From: a bacterium
GTDB taxonomy: Bacteria > Bacillota > Bacilli > Lactobacillales > Streptococcaceae
Assembly (NCBI GenBank): GCA_905221325.1
Contig: CAJNCS010000008.1
Coordinates: 71,384 to 135,383 of the forward strand
Length of the DNA stretch: 64,000 bases
Direction of reading: 5' to 3'
The notes beneath the pieces were generated by a model. That model did no database searches, was not told the DNA's origin, and was given only the letters and a program-made list of their open reading frames with translations. A program made the translations under genes and the position numbers. This document shows, in pieces, positions 1 through 7,888 of the stretch. Position 1 is the stretch's first letter, and each line of letters starts with the position of its first letter.

Positions 1-369
1 AATACTCATGATATCAAGACCACGAGCTAATTTTTTAGAAAAACCTTCAACAAAATCAGTGAGCATGTCAACTTTTGCTTCTTCAGAAGCATGCAAAAAC
101 TCATCAGATACTCGAGCGCCGTACTCAACTTTGAGTGGCACAATAGTTACAGGTTCGAGGCTCACACCACCGTGAGTCTTTTTGCCGTTTTCTGCTACAA
201 TATCGATATCGGAATCGAAATCGAAAATGAACTCTTTTTGTCCATTAAACGGAATAGGTTTTTGGGGTGATAGCTTAGCGATTGACGAATGACCCTTCAC
301 CTTGTTGATTACTTTTGTTACAAGTTCTGGATCAAATAGATTTCCTTTTGCAAGTTGAGCTTCTGACAT
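1..369 (-). CDS. Phage major capsid protein, 3' part missing
   Basis: The ATG at 369 has an AAGGAG-type ribosome site just upstream, and 123 codons stay open to the window edge. The N-terminal part reads as a phage capsid protein: an early stretch LVTKVINKVKGHSS is followed by a beta-rich region with FIFDFDSDID and VEYGARVSDEF, typical of HK97-fold major capsid proteins of Gram-positive siphophages. It directly follows the scaffold gene, which is the normal capsid position. The C-terminal two thirds lie outside the window, so the fold assignment rests on context and the N-terminal pattern. Confidence 0.75.
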   Translation of the reverse strand, partial: MSEAQLAKGNLFDPELVTKVINKVKGHSSIAKLSPQKPIPFNGQKEFIFDFDSDIDIVAENGKKTHGGVSLEPVTIVPLKVEYGARVSDEFLHASEEAKVDMLTDFVEGFSKKLARGLDIMSI

Positions 370-380
370 ATTTTTCTCCT

Positions 381-848
381 TTAATCTTCAATATTTAAAC
401 TTTGAACCAAGTTTCTAACCATGGCTCTGTCGTCGTCCTCTTTAGGGACGATTGGTTCTGTTGATTTTATAGGCGCTACTTTGCTTACTGGTTTCATATA
501 CCCAGCCAAGCGCTCCGCATCTGCTTTGAAGCTTTCTTCGTCAGTCCCCTGCAAACGGTCTGCAAGGTCATAAGGCAATCCATACTGCAAAGCCACACGA
601 GTTCGCAGACTAGCCGTCTCATAATTAGAGATTTGCTTCTGCAAATCTTCAAGTTGCTTGTCAGCATCTGCCTTACTTTGATTAGTAGCTTCAATCGTTG
701 ACTTCAAGCCAACATTTTCTTCTTCCAATTCTGCAACACGAGATTTGAGTTGGTCATAGTCGCCATACTTCTCTTTCTCTCGAGATAAGCGCCCCTTAAT
801 AGCAGCATCAAATTCTTCTTGTGTAGTGATTGGTTTAAATTCTGACAT
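381..848 (-). CDS. Capsid scaffolding-type protein (DUF4355-like)
   Basis: This 155-residue protein sits between large terminase and capsid. Its central region (about residues 22 to 80) is strongly charged and heptad-rich, suggesting a coiled coil, and the C-terminal part is acidic. That layout fits phage scaffolding proteins of the DUF4355 group, which guide capsid assembly and leave before DNA packaging. The frame is open further upstream, but ATG 848 is chosen because GGAG lies 8 bases before it; the ATG two codons earlier would be too close to that site. The role is inferred from position and composition. Confidence 0.75.
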   Translation of the reverse strand: MSEFKPITTQEEFDAAIKGRLSREKEKYGDYDQLKSRVAELEEENVGLKSTIEATNQSKADADKQLEDLQKQISNYETASLRTRVALQYGLPYDLADRLQGTDEESFKADAERLAGYMKPVSKVAPIKSTEPIVPKEDDDRAMVRNLVQSLNIED

Positions 849-930
849 TCTCATGTCTCCTTTCTCCTGCTTCCCCGGCAGTTCGGTAATTTTTTTGGCA
901 TCAAAAAAAGCAGTCACCTGACCGCTTATT

Positions 931-2346
931 TTAATAACTAATTTTTTGCTTTTTCTTAGGCTTAGTAGTAGCACAAGCCCAGTGCGCAAGCAAAGCACTA
1001 TCCATCAAAGAAATATCCATGTCGTCAAAGTGCGATCGATAACCAAAGCCACCATTTGAGCCAATATTCCGCTTATCACAGTTAGTAGCTACCTTTGATA
1101 GAGATGGTTGGCCAGCGTGACAGATGGTCTTCTGGTAAATCCCCTGTTCCCAAAGAGCATTGGCCACGATGATTTCTTTCACCGTTGGCAGAATCACATT
1201 CTTGATTCTGTAGTCCTTCAACTCTTCGTCCAGGATCTTTTGACCACTTGCGCCATCGATGACAATTTGAGCCACGTCGGATTGACACAAGAAAGCGACC
1301 ATCCACTCATTACCATTACGAACTGATTGACAATCGACTGTTTCCACAAAGAAACGGCCATCCTTGGTCCGTGCAGCAATACTCAATGCCACGTTCGTTC
1401 CGTCTTGGCCATACTTAATACCAACAGACAACTTGCCAGATAATTCTGGGACATCATCCACCTTGAGCTCATTCCACTCCGTTTCAGAGATAGCAGATTT
1501 CTGGTTGTAAGTTGGCCAAAATCCCAGACGTTGGATATTATGGTCCAGCTTATCCTCACCAAGCTCGGCTTCAATCTTACGCTCGTTCAAATGATATCCC
1601 ATGGATGGATTAGAATTATACCAAGCTTCCACATCGTCAATTTCCTTTTCATCAGAAACCGACCACTCAGCCCAGCCAGAATACTTCCCTTTCCCAAAGA
1701 GACAAGTTTCACGATACTTAGTAAAGACCGTTCCACTTGATACTGGTGTTGGAGGTGTCCCACACATGATTGTGATAGGATTCTCACTATCCGTCACCGT
1801 ATATTTCAAAGCAGATTCTTGCTCAGTCGTGTATTCTTGAGCCTCGTCAATGATTAGCATGTCAAACCCTTCACCCAGACCACCGTTTGATGTTCTGGTA
1901 CGAAATTGGACAACGCCGCCAGTAGAATAAAGTTCAATACGCTCCTGCCCCTTCGCTCGAATGGAGTTAAAATCCTCACCATCTACATAACCCATTTTTT
2001 CGAGGTATCGTTTAACCTTTTCAAAAGAGGCATGAGAGGTAGAAATCCGGTGAGCCGTATGTAGGATATTCAATCCCTTATGCAAGCCCCAAATTTCAAG
2101 AATATAAAGGATTTCAGATTTACCATTACGCCGAGGAATAGAGTAACCAAACTTCTGATGCACCCAAAGACCGTTCTTGTCAACAGCCATCATAGGCAGC
2201 AAAAGATTCTTCTGCCAAGCATAGCAAGAAAGACCAGTCCGTTCGTAAAGTTCAATCGCTTCTTTAGCTTTTGAATTTTTCTTGACGTATTTTAAAATCA
2301 CCGATTGAGTAGGATTCTGATTGCCAAGTTTCTTCTTCCTCGCCAT
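931..2346 (-). CDS. Terminase large subunit (TerL)
   Basis: A 471-residue packaging motor ATPase and nuclease. The N-terminal ATPase shows a Walker A variant PRRNGKS (71-77) and Walker B LIIDEAQE (about 164-171), followed by a CGTPP coupling motif. The C-terminal half has the VGIKYGQDG pattern and late acidic residues (DDMDISLMDS) expected of the RNase H-like nuclease that cuts concatemers. GAAAGGA lies before ATG 2346. The position is odd: it follows the portal and MuF genes instead of preceding them, and no small terminase gene is recognisable beside it. Confidence 0.93.
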   Translation of the reverse strand: MARKKKLGNQNPTQSVILKYVKKNSKAKEAIELYERTGLSCYAWQKNLLLPMMAVDKNGLWVHQKFGYSIPRRNGKSEILYILEIWGLHKGLNILHTAHRISTSHASFEKVKRYLEKMGYVDGEDFNSIRAKGQERIELYSTGGVVQFRTRTSNGGLGEGFDMLIIDEAQEYTTEQESALKYTVTDSENPITIMCGTPPTPVSSGTVFTKYRETCLFGKGKYSGWAEWSVSDEKEIDDVEAWYNSNPSMGYHLNERKIEAELGEDKLDHNIQRLGFWPTYNQKSAISETEWNELKVDDVPELSGKLSVGIKYGQDGTNVALSIAARTKDGRFFVETVDCQSVRNGNEWMVAFLCQSDVAQIVIDGASGQKILDEELKDYRIKNVILPTVKEIIVANALWEQGIYQKTICHAGQPSLSKVATNCDKRNIGSNGGFGYRSHFDDMDISLMDSALLAHWACATTKPKKKQKISY

Positions 2347-2426
2347 TCTATTTTCCTTTCAATCGTCATCGCATGATAACCCTATCGCTGGGAGATATCG
2401 GATCACCTCCTAAACTAAAGCACAAT

Positions 2427-2447
2427 AAAAGCACCCTTACGAGTGCT
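2427..2447 (-). terminator. Rho-independent terminator inside the late operon
   Basis: On the minus strand a 7-bp stem (AGCACTC with GGGTGCT, one G-U pair) closes a GTAA loop and is followed by TTTTATT. It begins 3 bases after the stop codon of the 71-residue gene and lies upstream of terL. Confidence 0.65.
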
Positions 2448-2450
2448 ACA

Positions 2451-2666
2451 TTAATAAAGACGGTCTTCGTATCCATCTGGTTTTACATAAGGTTTATTTT
2501 GAGATATACATTCTTCAACCGCCTTTTCAATTTTTTCAGCGGTTACAGAATCTATCTCATCCTCAAAGAAAATATCTGACGGAAATCGTTCTCTAAAGTG
2601 AATTAAATATTTCGCTTCCGCGATTTCTACTCTCAGACTTACTTCCTCATCAATCACATGAAACAT
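2451..2666 (-). CDS. Small acidic protein after the MuF gene; possible immunity partner
   Basis: A 71-residue, strongly acidic protein with no family I recognise. Its ATG lies one base after the stop of the upstream MuF-metallopeptidase gene, and AAAGGAG lies inside the end of that gene, so translation is probably coupled. A hairpin terminator follows at once, making the pair look like a two-gene cassette set apart from terL. Genes placed this way after MuF fusion toxins can encode immunity proteins, so this is a reasonable guess, but nothing in the sequence itself proves it. A small head-completion protein is the alternative. Confidence 0.6.
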   Translation of the reverse strand: MFHVIDEEVSLRVEIAEAKYLIHFRERFPSDIFFEDEIDSVTAEKIEKAVEECISQNKPYVKPDGYEDRLY

Positions 2667-2667
2667 T

Positions 2668-4335
2668 TTAGACTCCTTTCAAAATATCATTAACAATTTT
2701 ATGATAAACGTTTACTGCATTTGGTAATATTTCCTTTACCACCCGATATCCCTCAGGATCGACTGCTATCAGTTCAGAAATCTCAGCAAAAAACTCAGCT
2801 TCCGCCGAACCTGGCTTCTTCCAGTAGTTCTTTCCATGTCCATATCCAAATGGTTGAGGCTCTTTATACCAGCCTGTAGCTTCTACCATATCTGAAAGAT
2901 TCGCAACTGCAGAAGGATTTTCTTTGAATAATTCTTTCATCTCCTCCTGGAATTTTTTTTGATTTTCTTTTGCAATCTTAATGATTTTATTCTTTTCAGA
3001 TTGTTTTGGATTCTCACCTAATTCTTTAATCATCGGTAAGTCTCCATTAATGCGTCTCCATAAATCTTCTCTAATTGTTTCTCTTAGATTATATTGAGGT
3101 AAATGAGAACTATGTGTTGCATATACTGAAACTTTTGTCGTTTCTCCAAATAGTCGTACCTTCTTTTCTCCGATAACAACTTTTTTCCCTTTGGTTATAG
3201 CTTGTAAGCCCAAATAATCCAAAGCGTGGCCATTTTCATGAAATGTAGTTGACATTGGTTTAGCCCAGTATTTGTTTAAAGTTTTTACTACCTTCCCATC
3301 GAAAGCGTTTTGGTTAAGTTGTACACGATTTTTCTCAGCAAAATTTCCTGTTTTACCAAGTTTCTCGTACTCTATTTTTGATCCTAATTTTTGGTACAAC
3401 TTCAACGTATTTTCATCTTTAATTGTATCAAAAATATCTATGAATTTCTTATAATTGTCCGACCCAACTTTTTTGGACATATCTGTTTTCTTAATGGCAT
3501 CAATAGCCTCATTTTTATAATGGAGCAATTGTCTGTTTTTGAACTCAGATTCCTTTTTTTCAATAATTTTTTCAGTGTACTGTTTTTGTTGTTTAATTCG
3601 ATCCTCTTTGTGAGAGTTACTATCTTCCTTACTCCATTTCTTCGTCCAAACATTTTGAGTTTTTCCGTTTTTAGGATCATAGTCTACAATACAACGACAA
3701 TGCTGATGTCTTCTATAAACGTCCTTCGGAACTCTTGGATATTTATAATTCCCTTGAACTTCCTGACACCACTCACAACAATGAAAATACGATTTTCGGA
3801 CAATCTCGGGTTGCAATCCAGACTGATGATGAAACTCCGCATTCTTCCGGATGCTATCATCAATAATGGACTGAGTAAAGTTCACAATAGGTTCACCGAG
3901 CAACCAACTGACATCCTCAAAATTCTCCTCAGATGAAAAGCGATTGACTATGCCAGCTATTCGATCCTGATTCAATTCAGGGACTTGCACTTTGAGACCG
4001 ATTTTTGCTTCATCATTCAAATTCTTCTGAACATCGCTAGCATAACCACTCACAAGCTCGTGATTTCGTCCTAGCACGTCCGTCAGCAAACGATGAGCGA
4101 TATTGTAATACATTTTACCATCCGGTAATTTATCGGCGCTCAGAGACGCTCCTAGAGCCTTAGAGAGAATTCCACCAACCTCAATCGCAAAATCATTGGC
4201 GGTTCTGTATGTTGCTTTTTTAGCTTCCAGTTTAGCGAAAGCATTTCGAATAATCTCACTTTCACCATAAGCAAGTTCGAATTCATTTTTTACTTCTTCC
4301 AGAAGTTTAGGTAGTACATCAATCTCATCATTCAT
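2668..4335 (-). CDS. MuF-type minor head protein with C-terminal metallopeptidase-like domain
   Basis: A 555-residue two-part protein. Residues 1-220 match the SPP1 gp7/Mu F head-morphogenesis type, including the cysteine/histidine cluster CCEWC (186-190) and HQHCRC (210-215), likely a metal site. A lysine/glutamate-rich linker (about 225-330) follows. The C-terminal part has HENGH (366-370), an HExxH zinc-protease signature, a GYGHGKNYW stretch, and EAEFFAE (about 512-518) that could give the third zinc ligand. The gene overlaps the portal gene by 8 bases. MuF proteins with variable enzymatic tails are known as phage-carried polymorphic toxins; alternatively the tail may act during capsid maturation or DNA entry. 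Confidence 0.85.
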   Translation of the reverse strand: MNDEIDVLPKLLEEVKNEFELAYGESEIIRNAFAKLEAKKATYRTANDFAIEVGGILSKALGASLSADKLPDGKMYYNIAHRLLTDVLGRNHELVSGYASDVQKNLNDEAKIGLKVQVPELNQDRIAGIVNRFSSEENFEDVSWLLGEPIVNFTQSIIDDSIRKNAEFHHQSGLQPEIVRKSYFHCCEWCQEVQGNYKYPRVPKDVYRRHQHCRCIVDYDPKNGKTQNVWTKKWSKEDSNSHKEDRIKQQKQYTEKIIEKKESEFKNRQLLHYKNEAIDAIKKTDMSKKVGSDNYKKFIDIFDTIKDENTLKLYQKLGSKIEYEKLGKTGNFAEKNRVQLNQNAFDGKVVKTLNKYWAKPMSTTFHENGHALDYLGLQAITKGKKVVIGEKKVRLFGETTKVSVYATHSSHLPQYNLRETIREDLWRRINGDLPMIKELGENPKQSEKNKIIKIAKENQKKFQEEMKELFKENPSAVANLSDMVEATGWYKEPQPFGYGHGKNYWKKPGSAEAEFFAEISELIAVDPEGYRVVKEILPNAVNVYHKIVNDILKGV

Positions 4336-5788
4336 CTACTTGCTCCAAAACTTTTGTTCTATTCAGCATTTCTTCAGCTTCAGAAGGGTTGATTCCGGTT
4401 GAGACTAACAAAGAAATAGCATTTTCTTTCGATAAAACACCTTTTTGGTAATTACTTAAAAGAGACGTAATTTCATAGGTTGAAATAATCCTGTTTTTCT
4501 GTTTATCTACTCCAGATTCAGCACTAGACGATGTTTGTGGAATCTCTACAACAGGTTTAGCAGACATATCTCCAGCAATACCTGTAAGATCACGAATTGT
4601 TTCTGCATTGATGTAACCAGGTAATGCCTGATTCAACTTCACAACACCATCACCAATCATAGTCATCGTATTTGCATCCGCTTCAAACAATGGCTCCCAC
4701 TTGACTGTGGTTCTTACGAATTGGCTTCTAGTATAGCGAAACTCATCACGCAAACAAGCTGCAACATAAGCCACATTAAGCAAACCTGCTCCCAGTGAAC
4801 GCTGAGCCTTTCGACCAGCTAAACGCAAATTCTCATGACTTGCTTTGATTGCTTCCACCGATGATGGATTATCAGACACAAACCCCATGTCATCCAATGT
4901 CAAGCCCATTTCCCCAGCAAATCCAGCAGCAGCCGTTCTTAGCTGTTCTGTAAAAGGAGACATACTCGCTGTGGTAAATTGACCAATACTTGGTTTTTCC
5001 CCACTGTCGCTGGCAGAAATTGTCAACAAACTTGATACAGTAGCTTTATAAGTTTCCAACTGCTCTGCATCAGGATCTAATCCAATAATATATTTTTGTG
5101 GCCATGAATAAAATTCTGCAGTGATATTGGCACGTTCAAATGTTTGTTCTGCTTCATTTTGATAGTACATTCCAGATCTAGTAATTCTTGATCTACCAAA
5201 TGGACGAACCGCATCAGGTCGATGAATTACTGGGACAAGTAATGGAATGCCTGCTTCATTCACAACCGAGTATGGTCTGCCATCTTTTGGGATGAAATGA
5301 GTAGCATTAGGCTCGAAGTAGGCTTCAAGTGTTGGACGATTGTAATCATCACGAGCCAACACTGCATAACCCTCCACAAGCAAGCCAGTGATAGGATCGA
5401 TTACACCAGTAGCATTGCTAGCCTCAATAACTTGTAACCTAACCTCATCATCTTCACCTTTTGAAATATAGATAAAGCAACATGAACCAATCAGAGCAGC
5501 TAGAATAGCACTATCAAATAAGATATCAGGATTGTTGCGATCAAAGATTTCTGTAACATTAAAATCATCATTTGTAAATTCACGAAACACTAAACGATCT
5601 GCAAGACAATCTACCCCCTTTGCAGTCCATCCAAGAGTAGCTCTATATTGAGCTCTCACATGAGCAGGAATTGTAATTCCGACAGGTGCTCTGTAATGCT
5701 GCATCGCATAGTATTTGTATCTCAGATTAACTCTCCCCTGATAGAGAGTCAACTTTCTCCTGAGATAGTCAATTCCTCTTAATTCCAA
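4328..5788 (-). CDS. Phage portal protein (SPP1 gp6-like)
   Basis: A 486-residue portal protein that forms the dodecameric DNA channel at one capsid vertex. The N-terminal region (RYKYYAMQHYRAP), the FDSAILAALIGSCCFIYISKG segment, the basic RPFGRSRI clip-region motif and the central GLTLDDMGF/NPSSVEAIKASHENL stretch are typical of this family. Length agrees with the family. The start follows AAAGGAGAGCGG, and the end overlaps the MuF gene, so the two are translationally coupled. It precedes terL rather than following it. Confidence 0.9.
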   Translation of the reverse strand: MELRGIDYLRRKLTLYQGRVNLRYKYYAMQHYRAPVGITIPAHVRAQYRATLGWTAKGVDCLADRLVFREFTNDDFNVTEIFDRNNPDILFDSAILAALIGSCCFIYISKGEDDEVRLQVIEASNATGVIDPITGLLVEGYAVLARDDYNRPTLEAYFEPNATHFIPKDGRPYSVVNEAGIPLLVPVIHRPDAVRPFGRSRITRSGMYYQNEAEQTFERANITAEFYSWPQKYIIGLDPDAEQLETYKATVSSLLTISASDSGEKPSIGQFTTASMSPFTEQLRTAAAGFAGEMGLTLDDMGFVSDNPSSVEAIKASHENLRLAGRKAQRSLGAGLLNVAYVAACLRDEFRYTRSQFVRTTVKWEPLFEADANTMTMIGDGVVKLNQALPGYINAETIRDLTGIAGDMSAKPVVEIPQTSSSAESGVDKQKNRIISTYEITSLLSNYQKGVLSKENAISLLVSTGINPSEAEEMLNRTKVLEQVDE

Positions 5789-5848
5789 ACCGCTCTCCTT
5801 TCATTTTGATGATTTGGCGCGAGAAAAAATGTACAGTGACGGCGTGAA

Positions 5849-5886
5849 GCTCGCGAGCGCCTAGTGGGAGGGGGATACCCCCCTAT
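5849..5886. other. Palindrome-rich non-coding stretch, candidate cos/pac region
   Basis: The 206 bp between the HNH and portal genes contain a perfect 10-bp palindrome GCTCGCGAGC (5849-5858) and a GGGGG/CCCCC hairpin with a 3-base loop (5870-5883). No gene is seen here. HNH nucleases beside terminase genes are often linked to cos cleavage, so this is a possible packaging site. The evidence is positional only. Confidence 0.3.
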
Positions 5887-5994
5887 ACTCAGCTAGGACT
5901 TACTTCATACATCTGTTATTTTTTCAAGATCTAAGTATTCAAAATTATTTTTGACATTTTTAAAAAATAATATAATTTTTCTTTTTTGGCTTCT

Positions 5995-6450
5995 TCAAGC
6001 TCTGTACTTTGTCCAGTCTCTAGATTGGGGCAAGTTCCTGTTACCTACAACAGTAGCATTGGCTGGTTTATCATCAGCGTAAAGCTTGTCAGACTTCTGT
6101 CTATTGCATTGCCAGTGGGCTAATTGCAAATTGTTAATATCTGAAGGGTGACCGTTCCGATTTATTGGAATGATGTGGTCAATGACTGGTGACAAAGGAT
6201 GTGGGTACTTCAATGATTTATCGACAGGGAGTCCACAAATCCCACAAGTATTTCTTGTTTTGAGAATAATATTTTTATTCTTTTCAAAAGCAACTCGGTG
6301 AGGACCACTCCTGTCCGGTCTGTCCTTGGGGGTATTCATCTGGGGAGGTCCTTTCTTTTTGGGAGGTAGGGGGGGAGGTTTTTGAGACCTCTCTGGTTGT
6401 TTTGGATAGGGGGGTATTTTCTGTACTCGATCCCCTCCTGTATTTAACAT
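5995..6450 (-). CDS. HNH endonuclease
   Basis: A 151-residue protein. Residues 1-50 are proline- and lysine-rich and probably disordered. The nuclease core has CGIC (69-72), DHIIPI (91-96) with the first catalytic His, N107 in INNLQL, and HWQCNRQKS (112-120), giving the ββα-metal fold with zinc-binding cysteines. Such HNH proteins lie upstream of terminase or portal genes in many siphophages and take part in genome packaging at cos sites. An internal ATG at codon 38 could be the true start, which would drop the proline-rich tail; I keep the longer form. Confidence 0.85.
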   Translation of the reverse strand: MLNTGGDRVQKIPPYPKQPERSQKPPPLPPKKKGPPQMNTPKDRPDRSGPHRVAFEKNKNIILKTRNTCGICGLPVDKSLKYPHPLSPVIDHIIPINRNGHPSDINNLQLAHWQCNRQKSDKLYADDKPANATVVGNRNLPQSRDWTKYRA

Positions 6451-6567
6451 ATCTTATATTTTGTGACTTTCGGCAAAGTATTGTTTAACCCAGTTATGAC
6501 AATGGTTTGTAAGCATTTCTGAATTATCCAATTTACCTTTTTTCAATATGTTAAATAAGCGTGCTTT

Positions 6568-7134
6568 TTAATACGTAAAAGTAAGCATACTTTCATCAAT
6601 TTCGTCTTGATTATATCCAATATAGTCTAATGTAATGTCCGGCGCAGAGTGATTAAGTATTTGCATTAAAATAGCTATATTCCCATTTTGTTTATAGTGA
6701 TGATAACCAAACGTTTTTCTCATCGAGTGTGTTCCGATGTGTTTGAGTCCCGAATGTTTAGCTGCATCATTTAAGAATTGATACACAGCCACCCTTCCGA
6801 TGTGTTTGATGCTTACTCCGTCACCTCTAACTTTTTTTCTACTTGGAAAAAGATAGTCATAACTCTCAAGATGATTTTCTTTTATATAACGATTCAAAGC
6901 CTTTCGTAATTCTGGATTTACTGCAAATTTTCTTATTTTACCAGTTTTTTTCTCTTTGATCTCAATTCTATCTTGAACTACATGTTTCACTTGTAGAGGA
7001 ACAATGTCGCTTACTCGTAGACCTGAGTATATTCCTACTAAGAAAAGAATATAGTTTCGTTCACTCTTTGATTTCAAATAATTCTTCATTCTATCAATGT
7101 CATCTGGCTCACGAATTGGTTCTACTTTTTTCAA
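6568..7134 (-). CDS. Small tyrosine recombinase (second phage integrase-like protein)
   Basis: A 188-residue protein that is essentially a tyrosine-recombinase catalytic domain without the usual N-terminal arm- and core-binding domains. The active-site set is visible: R40 in SGLR, HSMR (136-139), H162 in LNHS, and a terminal tyrosine at 171 or 174. The start is TTG at 7134 with GGAGGTG seven bases upstream. It lies between ArpU and HNH, in the late-switch region, not at the attachment site. Similar stand-alone recombinase domains occur at this position in other streptococcal phages; their function is unclear. Confidence 0.85.
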   Translation of the reverse strand: MKKVEPIREPDDIDRMKNYLKSKSERNYILFLVGIYSGLRVSDIVPLQVKHVVQDRIEIKEKKTGKIRKFAVNPELRKALNRYIKENHLESYDYLFPSRKKVRGDGVSIKHIGRVAVYQFLNDAAKHSGLKHIGTHSMRKTFGYHHYKQNGNIAILMQILNHSAPDITLDYIGYNQDEIDESMLTFTY

Positions 7135-7149
7135 AACATCACCTCCAAA

Positions 7150-7180
7150 CTACAAGAAAAGGCAGGGTGTGCCTGCCTTT
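7150..7180 (-). terminator. Terminator-like hairpin upstream of the small recombinase
   Basis: A 9-bp perfect stem, AAAGGCAGG with CCTGCCTTT, has a 5-base loop. On the minus strand it is followed by TTTTCTTG. It lies between arpU and the small recombinase gene and could separate early from late transcription. Confidence 0.6.
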
Positions 7181-7225
7181 ACAATAATTTCATAATATAA
7201 TTTTAGCACACAAAATCATATATCC

Positions 7226-7280
7226 ACTCCGAACTTACTCCGAATTTACTCCAAAAAAACTCCAAGTTTACTCCAAAATC
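7226..7280. repeat. Five 11-bp direct repeats (iteron-like) at the end of arpU
   Basis: ACTCC occurs at 7226, 7237, 7248, 7259 and 7270, exactly 11 bp apart each time, within units of consensus ACTCCRAAYTT. The last unit overlaps the final codons of arpU. The spacing puts each motif on the same helix face, as expected of a protein-binding array. Confidence 0.8.
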
Positions 7281-7693
7281 TCAACCTGTTCACCATTGCG
7301 GTATAACTCTGCAAATGCCATCAGAGACTTATCTAAGATGTCGTAATATGAACTTTCTGAAAGAGACAAGTCCATTGCGATTGTTTCATCCTTCTTGCAA
7401 TTCCACTGAAGATACTTCTCAAAAAGTATCCTACGATAGAGGGGATCATGTAATCTACTGACAGCTTGCTCAATTGCATCTAGCTCAATCTCTGCATCAA
7501 CTTTTCGTATAGCCAATTTTTCAACTTGACTATCTCTCACGCTTGATGGATTTCGTGGCATGAATGAGTAGGTGGTGGTCACTCTCTGACCATCAGTGTC
7601 ATTTGCGACTCTTCTCCAACGAGGATATCCTTTTAGAATCCTTTTGGCATTCTCTTTCGTTTTTATTTCATTTATATCAGGAAAGAAGGGCAT
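7268..7693 (-). CDS. arpU: ArpU-family late transcription regulator
   Basis: A 141-residue protein whose C-terminal half (LHDPLYRRILFEKYLQW, then SLSESSYYDILDKSLMAFAELY) has the sigma-region-4-like helix-turn-helix of ArpU/RinA-type phage activators. These proteins switch on the late head-tail operon in streptococcal, enterococcal and staphylococcal phages. The place is as expected, after the early accessory genes and before the packaging genes. The 11-bp repeat array at its 3' end lies at the entry to the late region and is a natural candidate target. Confidence 0.85.
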   Translation of the reverse strand: MPFFPDINEIKTKENAKRILKGYPRWRRVANDTDGQRVTTTYSFMPRNPSSVRDSQVEKLAIRKVDAEIELDAIEQAVSRLHDPLYRRILFEKYLQWNCKKDETIAMDLSLSESSYYDILDKSLMAFAELYRNGEQVEILE

Positions 7694-7712
7694 CGCTCAC
7701 CTCGTTTCTATT

Positions 7713-7877
7713 TCAAATAATTCTCCCATCAAAAACCAGAGTAATAGTCCCTGTACCGTCTCTGTGCTTAGAGACCAAAGCACGACAGTCTGAACCATAT
7801 TCAACACCATCAATCGTGATGCTACGCTTTATTTTATCAACGTTGATGATTGTTCCCATTAATGTTTTAATTCTCAT
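7713..7877 (-). CDS. Small phage protein, unknown (54 aa)
   Basis: ATG 7877 follows GAGGAGAAAGAAC. The 54-residue product begins MRIKTLMGTI and ends VFDGRII; it is predicted to be mostly beta strand (TIINVDKIKRSITIDGVEYG). It fits the spacing of the minus-strand operon between arpU and the 87-residue gene. No family recognised. Confidence 0.65.
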   Translation of the reverse strand: MRIKTLMGTIINVDKIKRSITIDGVEYGSDCRALVSKHRDGTGTITLVFDGRII

Positions 7878-7888
7878 GTTCTTTCTCC

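Noticed and set aside
849..998. Upstream extension of the scaffold frame
   Set aside because: It overlaps the end of terL and lacks a ribosome site, while ATG 848 has a good one and the protein then has the usual length.
3391..3936. Plus-strand open frame of 181 codons inside the MuF gene
   Set aside because: It is very rich in Phe, Ile and Leu because it is antisense to a Lys/Glu-rich linker; it has no ribosome site or promoter.
7226..7280. CRISPR-like array
   Set aside because: The 11-bp units have no spacers and no cas genes are near; the phasing suits a protein-binding array.
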